Shown here: piece after piece, positions 45,802 to 56,480 of the stretch
How the letters are laid out: each line of letters opens with the position of its first letter
Numbering within the stretch: position 1 is the first letter of the stretch
NCBI GenBank assembly: GCA_023512835.1
Contig: CM042087.1
Coordinates: 21,705,260-21,769,259 of the forward strand
DNA: 64,000 bases
From: Taxillus chinensis
Lineage: Eukaryota; Streptophyta; Magnoliopsida; Santalales; Loranthaceae
Direction: 5' to 3'
The notes under the pieces: model-generated
The model's database searches: none
Seen by the model: the letters and a program-made list of their open reading frames with translations, nothing else
Told to the model about the DNA's origin: nothing
Position numbers and translations under genes: made by a program

Positions 45802-48800
45802 TGATATTCCCATGTTCCAAGCACAGTGATCTTTAAATAAGGGTTTTTATATGGAGGGGGGGGGGTGAATCTGTATACTATAAAACTTTTCCTTAAGTTT
45901 TATAAGTAGGATACTTAGGAGAGTTCTTTTACTGATGCGGTCTTCGTTTGGGTGATGTATTAGTGTCTCATGCAAAATCAGTCACAAGCAAGCATGTATG
46001 GGAAAGAAAGACAGAGACACACAATATATGTGGTTCGATTAATGCGATCTACTCCACGGTGGTGAGGGTGTACTTACACCAAGTCCAATCCACTATATAT
46101 CTTATAGTACAGTAGGGTCTAGCCCTTTTTACAAATAGGATCGACTCTCTCTTCTTTTCAATGCAAATACAAAAAACAGTATTGCTCTAGACTTTACTCA
46201 CTGTAAAAATCTGTCTACGCAATCTGCTCTTTGTTGATCGTTTGCTATGCTCGACCTTCAATCACTCCTTTGCCGGACTCACGATCTGTTCACTGACAGA
46301 CAAGATTTTTAGCCTCTCTAAAAGAGCTAGCTAATGTCGTTAAATCTCTCTTCAAGATAATAAATCCCTAAGTTTGCACTAAAAGAATAGCAGCAAGCAA
46401 GGAGTCGAACCCACAGGGATTAGCCTAGTTATCTAGCTCTAACTCAAATCACCAAATTAATCTTGCTTAAAACAATGTCTTGGCAAAAAGTTTTCTTTTT
46501 TAAACTAAAGATCTAATTTTTATTTGGTTTTCTGAATAAACAAAGAAAGCAAATTGATTTTAGGATTAAGATGCAAGGATTAAAGGCATCTAGGGTCACA
46601 ATTTCACCACCCTATGTTATCTCTACTGGTTCATGGTATTAGGGTTGTCTGATTGAAAACATGCTAAACACAAGCCAAGGACAACAAATGGTCATTGAGG
46701 TCCTTTTAAGAGTTGTATGCCAGAATGGTCATCTAAACACACAAACATGCAAAGCCAATAAATCATACTTGCAAAAGGATAATGATCACACCAATCACAA
46801 ATAAGTTATGAATCTCAATCCGCCCCAGACTAGGGCTAAGAATACCAAGGTGTACATCCAAAGATAGAATTTAAGAACAGATTCATAAAACATGCAAAAC
46901 TCAATCATCCAAACCTAATATTCATAAACACAGCAAAGCAACAAGAGGGCTACATTGCTCCCCTAGATTATAAGAACTACTCACGCATGGTCACAAGCAA
47001 AACCATAGCAGTAAAGCTAAACATCTTCTTCTAATCCACGCATGCAATAAGGCTTCAAATCCAGGCTCCAAAATCCGCGACGGCTGCTGTGACGGCTGCG
47101 ACGGCTGCTCTCCTAGGTCAAGGAGCAACCTCCAAGTCGTGGAGCCTCTCTCTGTCTCTAAAAACGTGTAGGGGGTCTAGGTATTGCATAGCAGAGGGCG
47201 TGGAGCTTGTATTTATAAAGTTTGGATGGGCCTTGAGGTGTGTAACCTAGCCCATCTATCAAAACGACGTAGTTTTGATAAGTAACACTCGAAACATTAA
47301 AAACTCTATCTTCCATCCACAATTTGGACACGGGCCTTCAAAAACAAATGACCAGCATGGAAAAACGATAGGATCGGTCCAAAAATATCTCTGCGCGTCA
47401 ATTTGCACGTGATATGGTGAATTCACGTGCACCTCCAAATCAGCTCAAACTTCTCCCCAAGCTTCCTTGCATCCTGTAGAGGCCTGAGAGGCAAAAATAG
47501 GCTTGCACGTGAAATGGGTGAATTCACGTGCAGCTCCAAATGCTCTGAAATTTCTGTGGTAGGTAGAGAACATCATTCTAAGAAACTTTTGTTCTTGCAC
47601 GCCAATTGTTTGAGGCCATCTACTATGTCAAAAGTGAGCTCCAAAATCTTCCAAAACAGCTTAAAAACGCATGTATTTGCAAATAGCATCTTCCTAGGGG
47701 TTAGAGCAAATATATATGATATATGAAGCAATAAGGCTCTAATCATGCTCTTAAACATCCTGAATAAACACTAAAATAACGGCATAAAATGCACGTTATC
47801 ATTCACCAAATGTATAAGGAAGAAAGATGGACGAACTCACTGTTATCTTTCTTTCAATCTCCCTCTCTCTTTGTGTGTGTATGAATTACTCTGCGTCACC
47901 TTTTGTATCTCTACAGATACGTTTCTTCACTACACAAAGAATATTATTTGGCGCTCTCATTACATCAGGCATATTCCTTGCTTTTTATAGGCCGGCCAAA
48001 GTCCGAAACCCTCCAGCTAGGGTTAAGCATGTTTCAGCCTGTGATCTTCACTGTAGAAACAAGTTACACCCCTCTTGGATGATGTCCACGTGCTTTGTAG
48101 TACTTAGTGTACTTAAAACCACTGCCTGGGTAACGACTTACTGAAACGGTGAGCGTCCACGCATTTCACTCCTTCGTAGCGCGCTCCGTTCCTTTCACAA
48201 GCCACAACCTCAGAGATATTGCCTTGTAGCCTTTCTACGCATCAACGAGTCTTCCTCTTCGATTCTTCGAGTCTGAGTCTTCGAACCAAGGGCGTTCATC
48301 TTCTAATACTTCTGCTTTCTGGCTTCGAAGCTAGGTCAGAATCAGTGCTATGAGCTTTTAAGCTCTACGAGTCTTCGAGTCTGACAACTGCATTCTGCCT
48401 CGGCTAGTAGATACTCTTGGGTCTGTGCAACAGGTCCTACGACCCTGTGAGCTTCAGTCTACGACCCTACGTCCTACGACTCAATGAGTCTTAGCTTCGA
48501 ATCTGCGAGATGCAGCTCTGCATCTATCAGCACCATGAGTCTACGACCCTACGACCTTGTGTCCCTTCAAGGCTTCGACCCTGTACCCCTACGAGGCTTC
48601 GATCCTGTGGTCCTTTGAGGGTGTTATGAGCCTCATGGTTTGTCAGTCTACGTCTTGCGAGTCTTCGACCTTCGAGTCTTTTGATCTACGACCTTCGAGT
48701 CTTCTGATTTACGACCTTCGAGTCAGAACGTATAGAACGTACATAGGTAGACTCCCTCTACGAGCTCACTCTAAGAGATCACTCTACGAAGTTATCCAAC

Positions 48801-48895
48801 CAAGTATGGATCTTCGACCTAGACCTTCGAGCTTGCGGATTCCGTTTCCTGCAAGATGTTGACAACAATGACAACTCAACCTCGTGGGAACAACA
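45802..48895 (-). mobile_element. Copia 5' LTR (right side), split by an Athila-type solo LTR
   Basis: LTR sequence is 45802-46293 plus 47807-48895, about 1.58 kb after removing the insertion and one duplication copy. It matches 38386-40001, including the TTCGA-rich block (48245-48840), but lacks the long CT tract (only short CT and GT runs at 47858-47880). Confidence 0.9.
46294..47801 (-). mobile_element. Athila-type solo LTR inside the copia LTR
   Basis: It is 1508 bp and reads TGACAGACAAG...CACGTTATCA on the plus strand, with a perfect TTCAC duplication (46289-46293 and 47802-47806). In minus sense it begins TGATAACGTGCATTTTATGCC, like the Athila-like LTR at 24968. It contains AATCCCTGTGGGTTCGACTC-type sequence (minus strand) and one TCAAAACGACGTAGTTTTGA near-palindrome at 47259-47278. 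No coding sequence. It is the youngest layer of this nest. Confidence 0.88.
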
Positions 48896-49040
48896 CAAAG
48901 AAGCCATTTGAATTTGAATTTCTTCAATTAATTCTTCTTTGACTGGAGTGTTTAGTGCTTCTCTTTTGATTAAATGACTTTGGTCCAGAAGGGAATAAGT
49001 ATGCTGCAAAAATAAGGGGTTAATCGCCAAAATCTGAGCT

Positions 49041-49288
49041 TGGTCGGGTGAAGATTTCTTCACCCGACCACCATGTAGGGTCTTCAAACTTTACCCGACC
49101 AGAAGGAAGTAATGTTCCATGATGCTTGGAGAGTCTGAATATGCAAAATAAGCTTCACCTGACCACCTCCAAACGACCACGGATTTCACCCGACCAGAAG
49201 GAGAAACTATTCAATACGTCTCTGAGAAGCCTTCCATGAAGTATGGGCTTCACCCGAACTGGTCGGGTGAAGGGTCCTTCACCCGACC
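49041..49288. repeat. Two perfect GGTCGGGTGAAGA hairpins and scattered CACCCGACC units in LTR D
   Basis: 49041-49070 is a perfect inverted repeat with 14-bp arms (TGGTCGGGTGAAGA) and a TT loop. 49261-49288 has 13-bp arms (GGTCGGGTGAAGG) and a GT loop. Between and after them lie single TTCACCCGACC or TTTACCCGACC units. Confidence 0.85.
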
Positions 49289-49639
49289 TTAACCCGACCA
49301 ACTTGAGATTTGGGCGTCGTGATCTTTAGGTCTTTGGGATTCTTTCTTCCTTTTGTGGATTTGGTGAATTCTTCCTTGATTGTTAGATTCCTGTAAAAAA
49401 TATAGCAAAAATACCACAAAAACTACAAGAAATCCTCTTTTCCGGGTTAGGCCAGAAAAATATGAAAATATAGCGCAAATGGGCAGTAAATGAATCAAAA
49501 GTGTATGAAAATGTGCCCAAAATGACCCTAAAAAGGGGGTATAAATCCCCCCTGATCACTAGGCGATGCATCACTCGTACACAAGTAGGTCAACGAAGTG
49601 AATAGTGACTACATGGAATGGCACATTTGGGGTGCACGT

Positions 49640-49880
49640 ATCAACATGCATGTACCGTGCACATGGCGGAAGTTGGGTACAAGGCAAGAGGACGTGCAAG
49701 GTGTGCACGTGGTAGTGCACGTAGCACTGCACGTGCCGATTTTTATATTTTATTTGGATAGCTAGATAAAAACCCTTCGAAACAGTAGGTACCATAAGCA
49801 AATCGGAGGTCTGTACCCTTGGATAGCACTGCATGTGGTGGTGCATGTAGCACTGCACGTGGTGATACACGTGGTGTGTT
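49640..49880. repeat. CACGTG-rich short repeats in LTR C
   Basis: Units of the type GTAGCACTGCACGTG and GTGCACGTGGTAGTGCACGT occur several times. They are rich in the palindrome CACGTG (G-box core) and GTGCAC. The minus-strand His/Tyr-rich frame here is a translation of the repeat. Confidence 0.75.
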
Positions 49881-51147
49881 ACCATATGCATTTTTTTACC
49901 TTATTTTATTTTTCTTATATTTTTAGCACATAGAGGGTTGAAATAGCTACAAAATCGTATGTTTTTATAGGCTAATCGAAGTTCCGTGGAAATAGTTATG
50001 ATCTTTCAAAGTAGGAAGCAAAACGGGAAAAATAGTTCTGCACGTGGCAAGCATCGCTACATGCAATGTGTTTTCTATTTTATTTAGATAGCCAGTTAAA
50101 AACCCTTCAAAATGGTAGGTATCATAAGCAAATTGGAGGTCTGTAAAATTAGTTATGATTTTTCAAAGTTGTGACAGAATCTACAATGTTTTAGCAACCT
50201 GTTTTGCTTTCTTTGGTTTGCCAATGGTAATTTGAGCTCGTAAAGTTTAGGGAGGAACCCTAAGGATCACTTGGGGATTGTAGTGTGATTTTATTTATGA
50301 TAGTTGAAGTGTATGTTTAATTTTTATATAGAGAACACGTTATGTGTTGATTTGTTGTACTGATATTATGTCTGTGTTAGATGTTTTGTTGTAATGGATA
50401 TTGTGTTTGTGGACCTATGTACATAGGGTATGGTTGCCGATGTGGCATGATCGCCTAGGCCAAAGATGGCTATGAGCCCGAATGAGGGATACGCTGTGAT
50501 GTTTTTCCCGTGGTGGCAATTGGCTTTGAGCCCATAAGAGGGGAGGCCTTGTTTGTGTTATTGAATTACTAGTTATGATTCATATATTTTGTGAATTATT
50601 GTTATAAATTGATATGTTGTATTTGTTGTACTCATTCAGATTTGATTGATGATTGTGTTTATATTATGGCTTAACACTACACATGTACACTTGTAGACAA
50701 AGCATGTTGTATTAGGAGTTCATTGTTGGGTGTTGGTAAGGAGTGATAGTTGACCTACTGAGCTTTGTGCTCACCCCTACTCGTTGATTTGTTTTTCTCC
50801 AAGCGTTGATTGGAGCTAGTGTTAGATTACACTGCTTAATGAAGTTATTTACTTAATGTATGAACTTTATTTAAATGTTATTTTTATTAAACTTTACTTT
50901 CCCGAACAAGGGTCCGTGGATAGTTATAATGAATTGATTGGTTTGTGTGATAACTTTATTGACATACTTAATAATATTATTTTGGCTTTGGAAAAGTACT
51001 TTTCATACCCATGATGTATGTTGTACAGGGAATTCGGACAGCACCCGCTTTGTATGTCCCACTTTTCACCAACCCCTTGACCCTTCGGGTGCAAGCATGG
51101 AGAAGTCACATGTTCGATTTTGAATTTCTGAAATCAGGGACGTGACA

Positions 51148-52050
51148 ATGCCGGAGATGTATATTCATGTCCAGGAGGGACAGCAGGGTGATGAAGAGTG
51201 TGGTAAGCTTGGTGCTAGGGTGGAGGCCAAAGAGCTCGCGAAGGAGTGGACATTGGGAGAAAAGCGTGAGTTAAGGTTTTGAGGGAGGTTGTTTGTGATT
51301 TCTTCCCTTTAGGAGGAAGTGATGAGGGCATTTCATGCTTTGAGGTTAGTGGTGCATCTGAGTGGCACCAAGATGTACCATTCCCTTTAACAATATTTTT
51401 GGTGGCCAGGGATGAAGAGGAGTGTGGCAAAGTTTGTCTCGCGTTGCCTTACTTGTCATCAAGTGAAGGCTGAGCACCAGCGACCAACAGGAAATTTGCA
51501 CCCATTGCCTGTGGCACAATGGAAGTGGGACCATATCACGATGGATTTTGTGACTAGACTTCTACCCACTTCTGGAGGGAAGAATATGATTTGGGTCATT
51601 GTGGACCGTTTGACCAAGTCGGCACATTTCTTTGTAATCAAGGAGAAAGGGAGCATGAATAGCCTTAATTAACTTTATATTGATGAGATTGCATGGTATG
51701 GCTATGTCTATTGTATCAGGTCGAGATGTCGTTTTACTTCCCGGTTTTTGAAGGGTTTGCAGGTGGCTATGGGCACTAAGTTGAGCTTGAGTGCAACCTT
51801 TCATCTTGAGACTAATGGGCAATCATAGAGGACTATCCAGACTTTGGAGGACATACTTAGAGCTTGTGTGATGGATTTTGGGGGTTCGTGGGCCATTCAC
51901 CTTCCATTGGTGGAGTTTGCTTACAACAACAGTTATCAAGCCTCTATTGGGATGGCTCCATATGAGGCGTTGTATGGTAGACCTTGGAAGTCACCCTTGT
52001 GTTGGGCCGAGGCCGGTGAAACAACTTTGTTGGCGCCGCAATTAGTGTAG
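51148..52050 (+). pseudogene. pol: Chromovirus integrase
   Basis: After the duplicated ATGCC come frames with the zinc-binding region (FHALRLVVH...CLTCHQVKAEHQRP), then the core: WKWDHITMDFVTRLLP, MIWVIVDRLTKSAHF, LETNGQS and, after a stop, RTIQTLEDILRACVMDFGGS, LPLVEFAYNNSYQ and MAPYEALYGRP. Stops at 51669, 51826 and 52048 and frameshifts near 51250-51410 and 51700 inactivate it. The order and residues are those of Tekay/Del-type integrases. Confidence 0.92.
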
Positions 52051-52585
52051 GATGCCATAGAGAAAATTCGAGTGATTCAGCAGCGTCTATTAACAACTCA
52101 AAGCAGACAAAAATCTTATGCTGACAGGAAGAGGAGACTGTTGGAGTTTGTTGTGGGGGATCTTATGTTTCTTTGAGTTTCCCCGTGGAGAGGGCATCAC
52201 CGGTTGGGAAAAAGGTTCTAAGCTATCTCCACCGTACATTGGACCTTTTGAGATCCTAGAACGAGTTGGTCTTGTAGCATATCGGTTAGCGCTCCCTCTG
52301 CGTTTGAGTCGAGTGCATGTCGTGTTTCATGTGTCCCAGTTGAGGAAATACCATCCTGATCCAACGCAGGTGATATCTTGGGGAGATTTAGATATCGCGG
52401 ATGATATTACTATCATGGAGATTCCTATTCGGGTCTCGGATAGGCGGGACAAGATTCTGCGTGGGAAGACCATTCCTTTAGTTCGCGTCTTGTGGACACA
52501 TTGAAGCATTGAGGAGGAGACTTGGGAGCGAGGGTCTATAATATGCGATTAGTTTCCTGAGTTGTTCAAGGGCGAACAGTTTTAA
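52051..52585 (+). pseudogene. pol: Chromovirus integrase C-terminus and chromodomain
   Basis: The GPY/F module reads PPYIGPFEILERVGLVAYRL, then LSRVHVVFHVSQLRKYHPD. The chromodomain-like tail reads IMEIPIRVSDRRDKILRGKT, IPLVRVLWTH and, past a stop at 52502-52504, EEETWERGS and FPELFKGEQF. The tail targets integration to chromatin in this lineage. A frameshift lies near 52170. Confidence 0.88.
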
Positions 52586-52885
52586 AGGAGGGGAGGAGGC
52601 TGGTATGTTCTACCTTTCATGTGTACTAGTTGCATTGTTTTCATGTGTGTTATTTGTTGGTATTTGTTCCTCATTGTGCATTCTTTTATGTGTGTTTTGT
52701 TTTATACTATGATTTATTAAGTGGTGGATATGAGTCCGGCTGTGATATGTGTATGTGATGTACAATCTATTTGTGTGTTGTGGCCTACGGTTCTGTATAA
52801 TGGGATGCATGTGTTTGTTATTCTTCATGGTTTAAGCTGGCATTTTGTTACTTTTCGAGGACGAAAAGTATAAAAGGAGAGTGGA
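52586..52885 (+). mobile_element. Chromovirus 3' UTR and polypurine tract
   Basis: There are 300 bp of T/G-rich sequence without a gene. CGAGGACGAAAAGT at about 52857-52870 precedes the purine tract ATAAAAGGAGAGTGGA at 52870-52885. The same order is found in family A. Confidence 0.7.
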
Positions 52886-54636
52886 TACAATGACCCATGT
52901 TTGGAGATCTGAGGAGTTAGTCATTCGTGCATTTGGGCAAGGACTCATGTCCAGATGATTAATGGGAGTCCGATGGTGCAGCGCCTTAGTTGATGTGGGA
53001 GTCCAAGGGCGTAGTGCCTTCGTGCGTTCTGGGGCAGCGCCCCAGAAGCCAAATTATTTTAGAAAAGTTAAGTTGGATTTTCATGTGAAGGCTTGGTCGA
53101 TGCAGCCTTGGTCGATGTGGGAATGGTCGACGTAGTTAACTTGGTGTGGTGAGTGGTCAATGCTGATCAAAGGAGTTTCCAGAGAGTTTAGTCAATCCAA
53201 GATGAATTTCGATGTGTGGTTGACATGGTCAAAATTTACCAGAGCAATTTCCCAAGAGGTTTCCCAAGTGTGTCGATCGACGTGAGATGGTTGGTCAACG
53301 TGGTCGATTTAGGTGCACATTGACCAGGTCTGAAATGGTGTTGGTTGACTTGGATGTCTGGTCAACGTGAGAGAATAGTGGTCGATGTGGTCGATCTCGA
53401 GTGTTTTTGGCGACGTCAACCCTAAGTCAATGTATTTTTTATGTATGTCATATTTGTCTATGATTTTAGGGTTTTCTGGGTTTTTTCAGAGACCGTTAGA
53501 GAGAAAGAGAGATCGTTGTTGGTTCGATTGTTGCCGCTGCATTCTTGGAAGTGGGAGGCGCTTATCGGAGTGGGGCAAGGAGCAAGGAAGATCATTCAAG
53601 CTGAAACCCTAACACAATCGGATTCGAGGTCGGTGGTTCTGTCCTCTTTAGTTTGTTTCGTCGGGCATGAAAAGACATATTTTGAAATTTCTACCTCTGT
53701 TTTGGTGTACCAGTTTGGGAGAGATTGTGTTATGATATGTGACATTGTGGTACTGTAATAAACCGATATCTATATATATGTATTTGTGTGTGTGTGTGTG
53801 TGTGTTTTTGTCGTGAAGCACAAAATAGAGATGTTGTGATGCTATGTTGAGGTGCACTGTGTGTTAGGGGTACATGTGTGAGACCTGTTGTTTGTTAATG
53901 GATATGTTCCATGAGATGCTTGTGTGTTCTTTTGGTTATTTTGCTCTATGTGTAAAATTGCGGTCCCATTGAAGGGATGGTCCAAGAGTGGACCTGAGAT
54001 GTTAAGGTCCCATTGAAGGGATAGTCCTGGATTGGACATGAGATATTGAGGTTCCATTGAGGGAACAATCCTAGAACGGACAAGAGTATTTAGGTTCCAT
54101 TGAGGGAACCACCTGTGAATCCTTTGTGTGTAGTTCACTGTTACTTTAACTACACTACACTACACATATTTGCACTGAGCATATTGTCGGAGAGATGTTG
54201 GGTTAGTCTAAGGAGGCATAACCCGTATTGAGTTATGGTTTACTCCTCCACCTTTAATGTCTTTTACTGCAGGATCTAGCAGGTGTTAGGAGATTACACT
54301 GCCGAGGAAGCATGATTATTTGATTTGTTGTTTCATTTAAGTTCATGTAGAATGTTTGGGGATTAGGACTTATGTATTCATTTGAGATTTTGTGCATTTA
54401 TTTGAGACACCGTGTTTTGGGCTGGTGACTCTATTATCATGTAAGACTATTTTATTACATGAGTGGTTTTTCTTGTATAGTTTGTGCATGTCATGTATGA
54501 GATTGTAGCAGGTTTTCGGAAGCACCCTTGCGGGAGCCCTATTAGGTGACCATTCACCAACCCCTTTTCCTCCTAGGTGTGACGCATGGGGCATCACTAA
54601 CCAGTTTCTCAGTATTGGGAAATCTTGGGCGTGACA
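52886..54636 (+). mobile_element. Chromovirus 3' LTR
   Basis: It starts TACAATGACCCATG (canonical TG changed to TA) right after the polypurine tract and ends ATCTTGGGCGTGACA, for 1751 bp. It carries a GT microsatellite (about 53785-53806) and a tandem repeat (53957-54113). Many CGATGTGG/GGTCGA/GGTCAACG motifs occur over 53090-53400. Confidence 0.8.
53957..54113. repeat. About 45-bp tandem repeat in the chromovirus LTR
   Basis: Three and a half units start GGT(C/T)CCATTGA(A/G)GG(G/A)A and continue with GGTCC or ATCCT, then GGAC and GAG. Confidence 0.8.
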
Positions 54637-55290
54637 GTAGCCTGAAAAAGGTGATAAAAATCTCCCTAATCAGTGTTTTCTTGCAATAAAAAGTCCCAAT
54701 AATGGTTCCTCATATCATAACTAAGACAACCTAATTTTTGGAATTTTTTCCAAGAGGTTTAACCCCACTTCGCAAATAGTTTCTCTAACAAAAAGCTGGA
54801 TTTTTTCAAGATTCAATGCTAATTTCCATTTTTCACATTTTGAAAGAGTGAAAACTTGATTTTCTAGTATTTTTATTTGAATTCGAAAGGGGGGTATTTC
54901 CTTATTTTCATTGTAACTTAAATGTGGAGATGCAGGATGGTTTACAATGTAAATAGTCATTCGGAACCGTACTTCAAAACTATCTTCGAACCTTCTATCA
55001 AAACTATCTTTGAACCTTCACATTCGAAACTGTCTTCGAATCTTCTATCAAAACTGTCTTCGAACCTTTAGTTTCAAAATGCACATTTGAAACGCAAATT
55101 CGAATAACACATTCAAAACCTCTAATTCCATAGTTGATTCCGTCGAGTGTTCGCTACCTTGAGGCTCCCTCAAGTCCTTGACCTCACAGTTCGCTAAGGT
55201 TACTGTTCATTATCGTTTAAGCCCATTCTTCGTTGGTAATCAACCTAGCAGCCCTCAAACTCTCACAAATCCTCCAAAAAATAATAAAAC
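54637..55290. other. Unassigned stretch with a TTCGAACCTTC short repeat
   Basis: No gene seen. Over 54966-55080 a unit of about 33 bp, built on AAAACTGTCTTCGAACCTTC, is repeated about four times. The rest is AT-rich and may be flanking DNA of the chromovirus or another eroded repeat. Confidence 0.6.
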
Positions 55291-55448
55291 TGTAATAACC
55301 CGAGTTTTGGGATGTGGAGTTAGTTATAGTTTTGCCTTTTGGGGTGGCAACTGTTGGGTTTTAGGGAGTTTTATTCCCACACACATTAGCTTAAATTGTG
55401 GTTATTTTGTCCTGTGTGGATGCGGGAAGGTTGTGGCATGTTCCCTTT

Positions 55449-55600
55449 ATCAAAACTACGTCGTTTTGATGGTGGTATTTCATTTATCAAAACTACATCA
55501 TTTTGATGGTGCGATTTCATTTATCAAAACTACGTCGTTTTAATGTTGGGTTTCACTTATCAAAACTACGTCGTTTTGATAAGTGAGGTGTCTATATAAG
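55449..55600 (+). promoter_or_regulatory. LTR promoter: four-unit palindrome array and TATA box (family B fragment)
   Basis: Four ATCAAAACTACGTCGTTTTGA-type units (55449-55580) precede GTGTCTATATAAGGAGG. Confidence 0.65.
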
Positions 55601-55656
55601 GAGGTGGAGGTCTCTTTGTTTTAGGTTTAGGGTTTTTTTTCGCCGTTGCCAGGCAG

Positions 55657-55690
<34 letters not shown>

Positions 55691-55858
55691 GAAAGTTCCT
55701 GATCGTTGCTGTTGTGGTGATTCGCGTGGGTGGACGGCGTCTAGCGTGGGAGCAAGAGAAAGGAGGAACCTTTTGAGGTAGGGGTTCTGCCTCTTCTAGT
55801 ACCCATTCCAGGGTTAGGCCCTAAGGTAGATGATTTGTAGAGTACTGTCATTGTTATA

Positions 55859-55902
<44 letters not shown>

Positions 55903-55904
55903 AT

Positions 55905-55934
55905 ATCCATGTAGGTGTGATCTCCTATATGGAT
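55905..55934 (+). ncRNA. Conserved LTR hairpin (family B fragment)
   Basis: Arms ATCCATGTAGG and CCTATATGGAT allow a G-T pair, with loop TGTGATCT. Confidence 0.5.
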
Positions 55935-56480
55935 GTTGGCCTTCAATGGCATATTTTGTTTGGTGTAAACTCTTGGGGTTCGTTGCGTGGCAGTGGGTCT
56001 TAGAGGCCGTTGGGAATGTCTGTGTTGTTCGTTAGGCTTCGTTCCGCTGTAGGTTCACATGGGGAAACCTTAAGGTTTCCAAGGGGGAATATATTTCATT
56101 ATATGCCTGTATGGCTGAGATGCATGCTATGTGTTTGATTTTATGCCTGTGTGGCTGAGATGCATGCTATGTGTTTGATTTTATGCCTGTGTGGTTGAGA
56201 TGCATGTTATGTGTTTGATTGTATGCCTGTGTGTCTGGTTGTGAGCCTGTGTGGATGATTGTGGAGCCTGTGTGGCTAATTGTGAGCCTGTGTGGCTGGT
56301 TGTGGAGCCTGTGTAGTTGGTTGTGAGCCTGTGGCTGATTATGAGCCTGTGTGGCTGATTGTGGGCCTGTGTGGCCATGGAGCCTGTGTGGCTATGGAAA
56401 TAGTTGTGTTTGCCCTTGTGGTTTGTATGCTGTCATATTTACTTAAGTTGAATAAAACCTATACGTACTTGTATCACGAC

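Larger units (their letters stand above)
38386..48895 (-). mobile_element. Sirevirus-like Ty1-copia element, full-length, decayed
   Basis: Bounded by TG...CA with a perfect CAAAG duplication (38381-38385 and 48896-48900). The left (3') LTR is 38386-40001. The right (5') LTR is 45802-48895, itself split by a 1.5 kb solo LTR. The polyprotein order in minus sense is gag, PR, IN, RT, RNase H, the copia order. The long gag with coiled coil and CCHC knuckles and the GLKYNLASISQLCDEGY block point to the Sirevirus (SIRE/Maximus) lineage. Confidence 0.9.
37248..49558 (-). mobile_element. LTR D: solo LTR of unknown gypsy-type family, split by the copia element
   Basis: The outer parts are 37248-38380 and 48896-49558 (about 1.8 kb after removing the insert). 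It begins TGATCGGCAATTTGCAAGTG and ends ...CCCCCCTGATCA, with a perfect CTAGG duplication (37243-37247 and 49559-49563). In the minus sense the end carries CCTTGGGTACGATATTCGG, typical of the 3' end of some plant gypsy LTRs. No coding sequence. The right part holds two perfect hairpins (49041-49070, 49261-49288). Confidence 0.8.
36482..51147 (+). mobile_element. LTR C: solo LTR starting TGTAATATCCCG, split by LTR D
   Basis: The left part, 36482-37247, begins TGTAATATCCCGCACC. The right part, 49564-51147, ends ATCAGGGACGTGACA. Together they give about 2.35 kb with TG...CA ends and no coding region. Flanking bases GTGCC (36477-36481) and ATGCC (51148-51152) match at four of five positions, a slightly eroded target duplication. 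The right part holds CACGTG-rich repeats (49640-49880) and a direct repeat of AAAAACCCTTCGAAACAGTA type at about 49768 and 50098. Confidence 0.75.
26279..54636 (+). mobile_element. 5'-truncated Tekay/Del-like chromovirus, interrupted by nested insertions
   Basis: Retained pieces are 26279-27254 (PR and RT), 35498-36481 (RT and RNase H), 51148-52885 (IN, chromodomain, 3' UTR, polypurine tract) and the 3' LTR 52886-54636. Domain order and the short junctions show that these belong to one element. It is the oldest layer of its region because everything between the pieces is inserted into it. Confidence 0.85.
55291..56480 (+). mobile_element. Family B LTR fragment, truncated on the right
   Basis: It starts TGTAATAACCCGAGTTTTGG and matches the reverse complement of 23236 leftward. 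It contains a four-unit palindrome array (55449-55580), a TATA box (about 55592-55600), a telo-box, a GA tract (55658-55692), an AT/GT microsatellite (55855-55903), a hairpin (55905-55934) and GCCTGTGTGGCTGA repeats (56100-56395). Similarity ends near 56480, inside the LTR. Confidence 0.8.

Noticed and set aside
49571..49891. 106-residue His/Tyr/Val-rich minus-strand frame
   Set aside because: It arises from the CACGTG-rich repeat in LTR C, with no recognisable domain.
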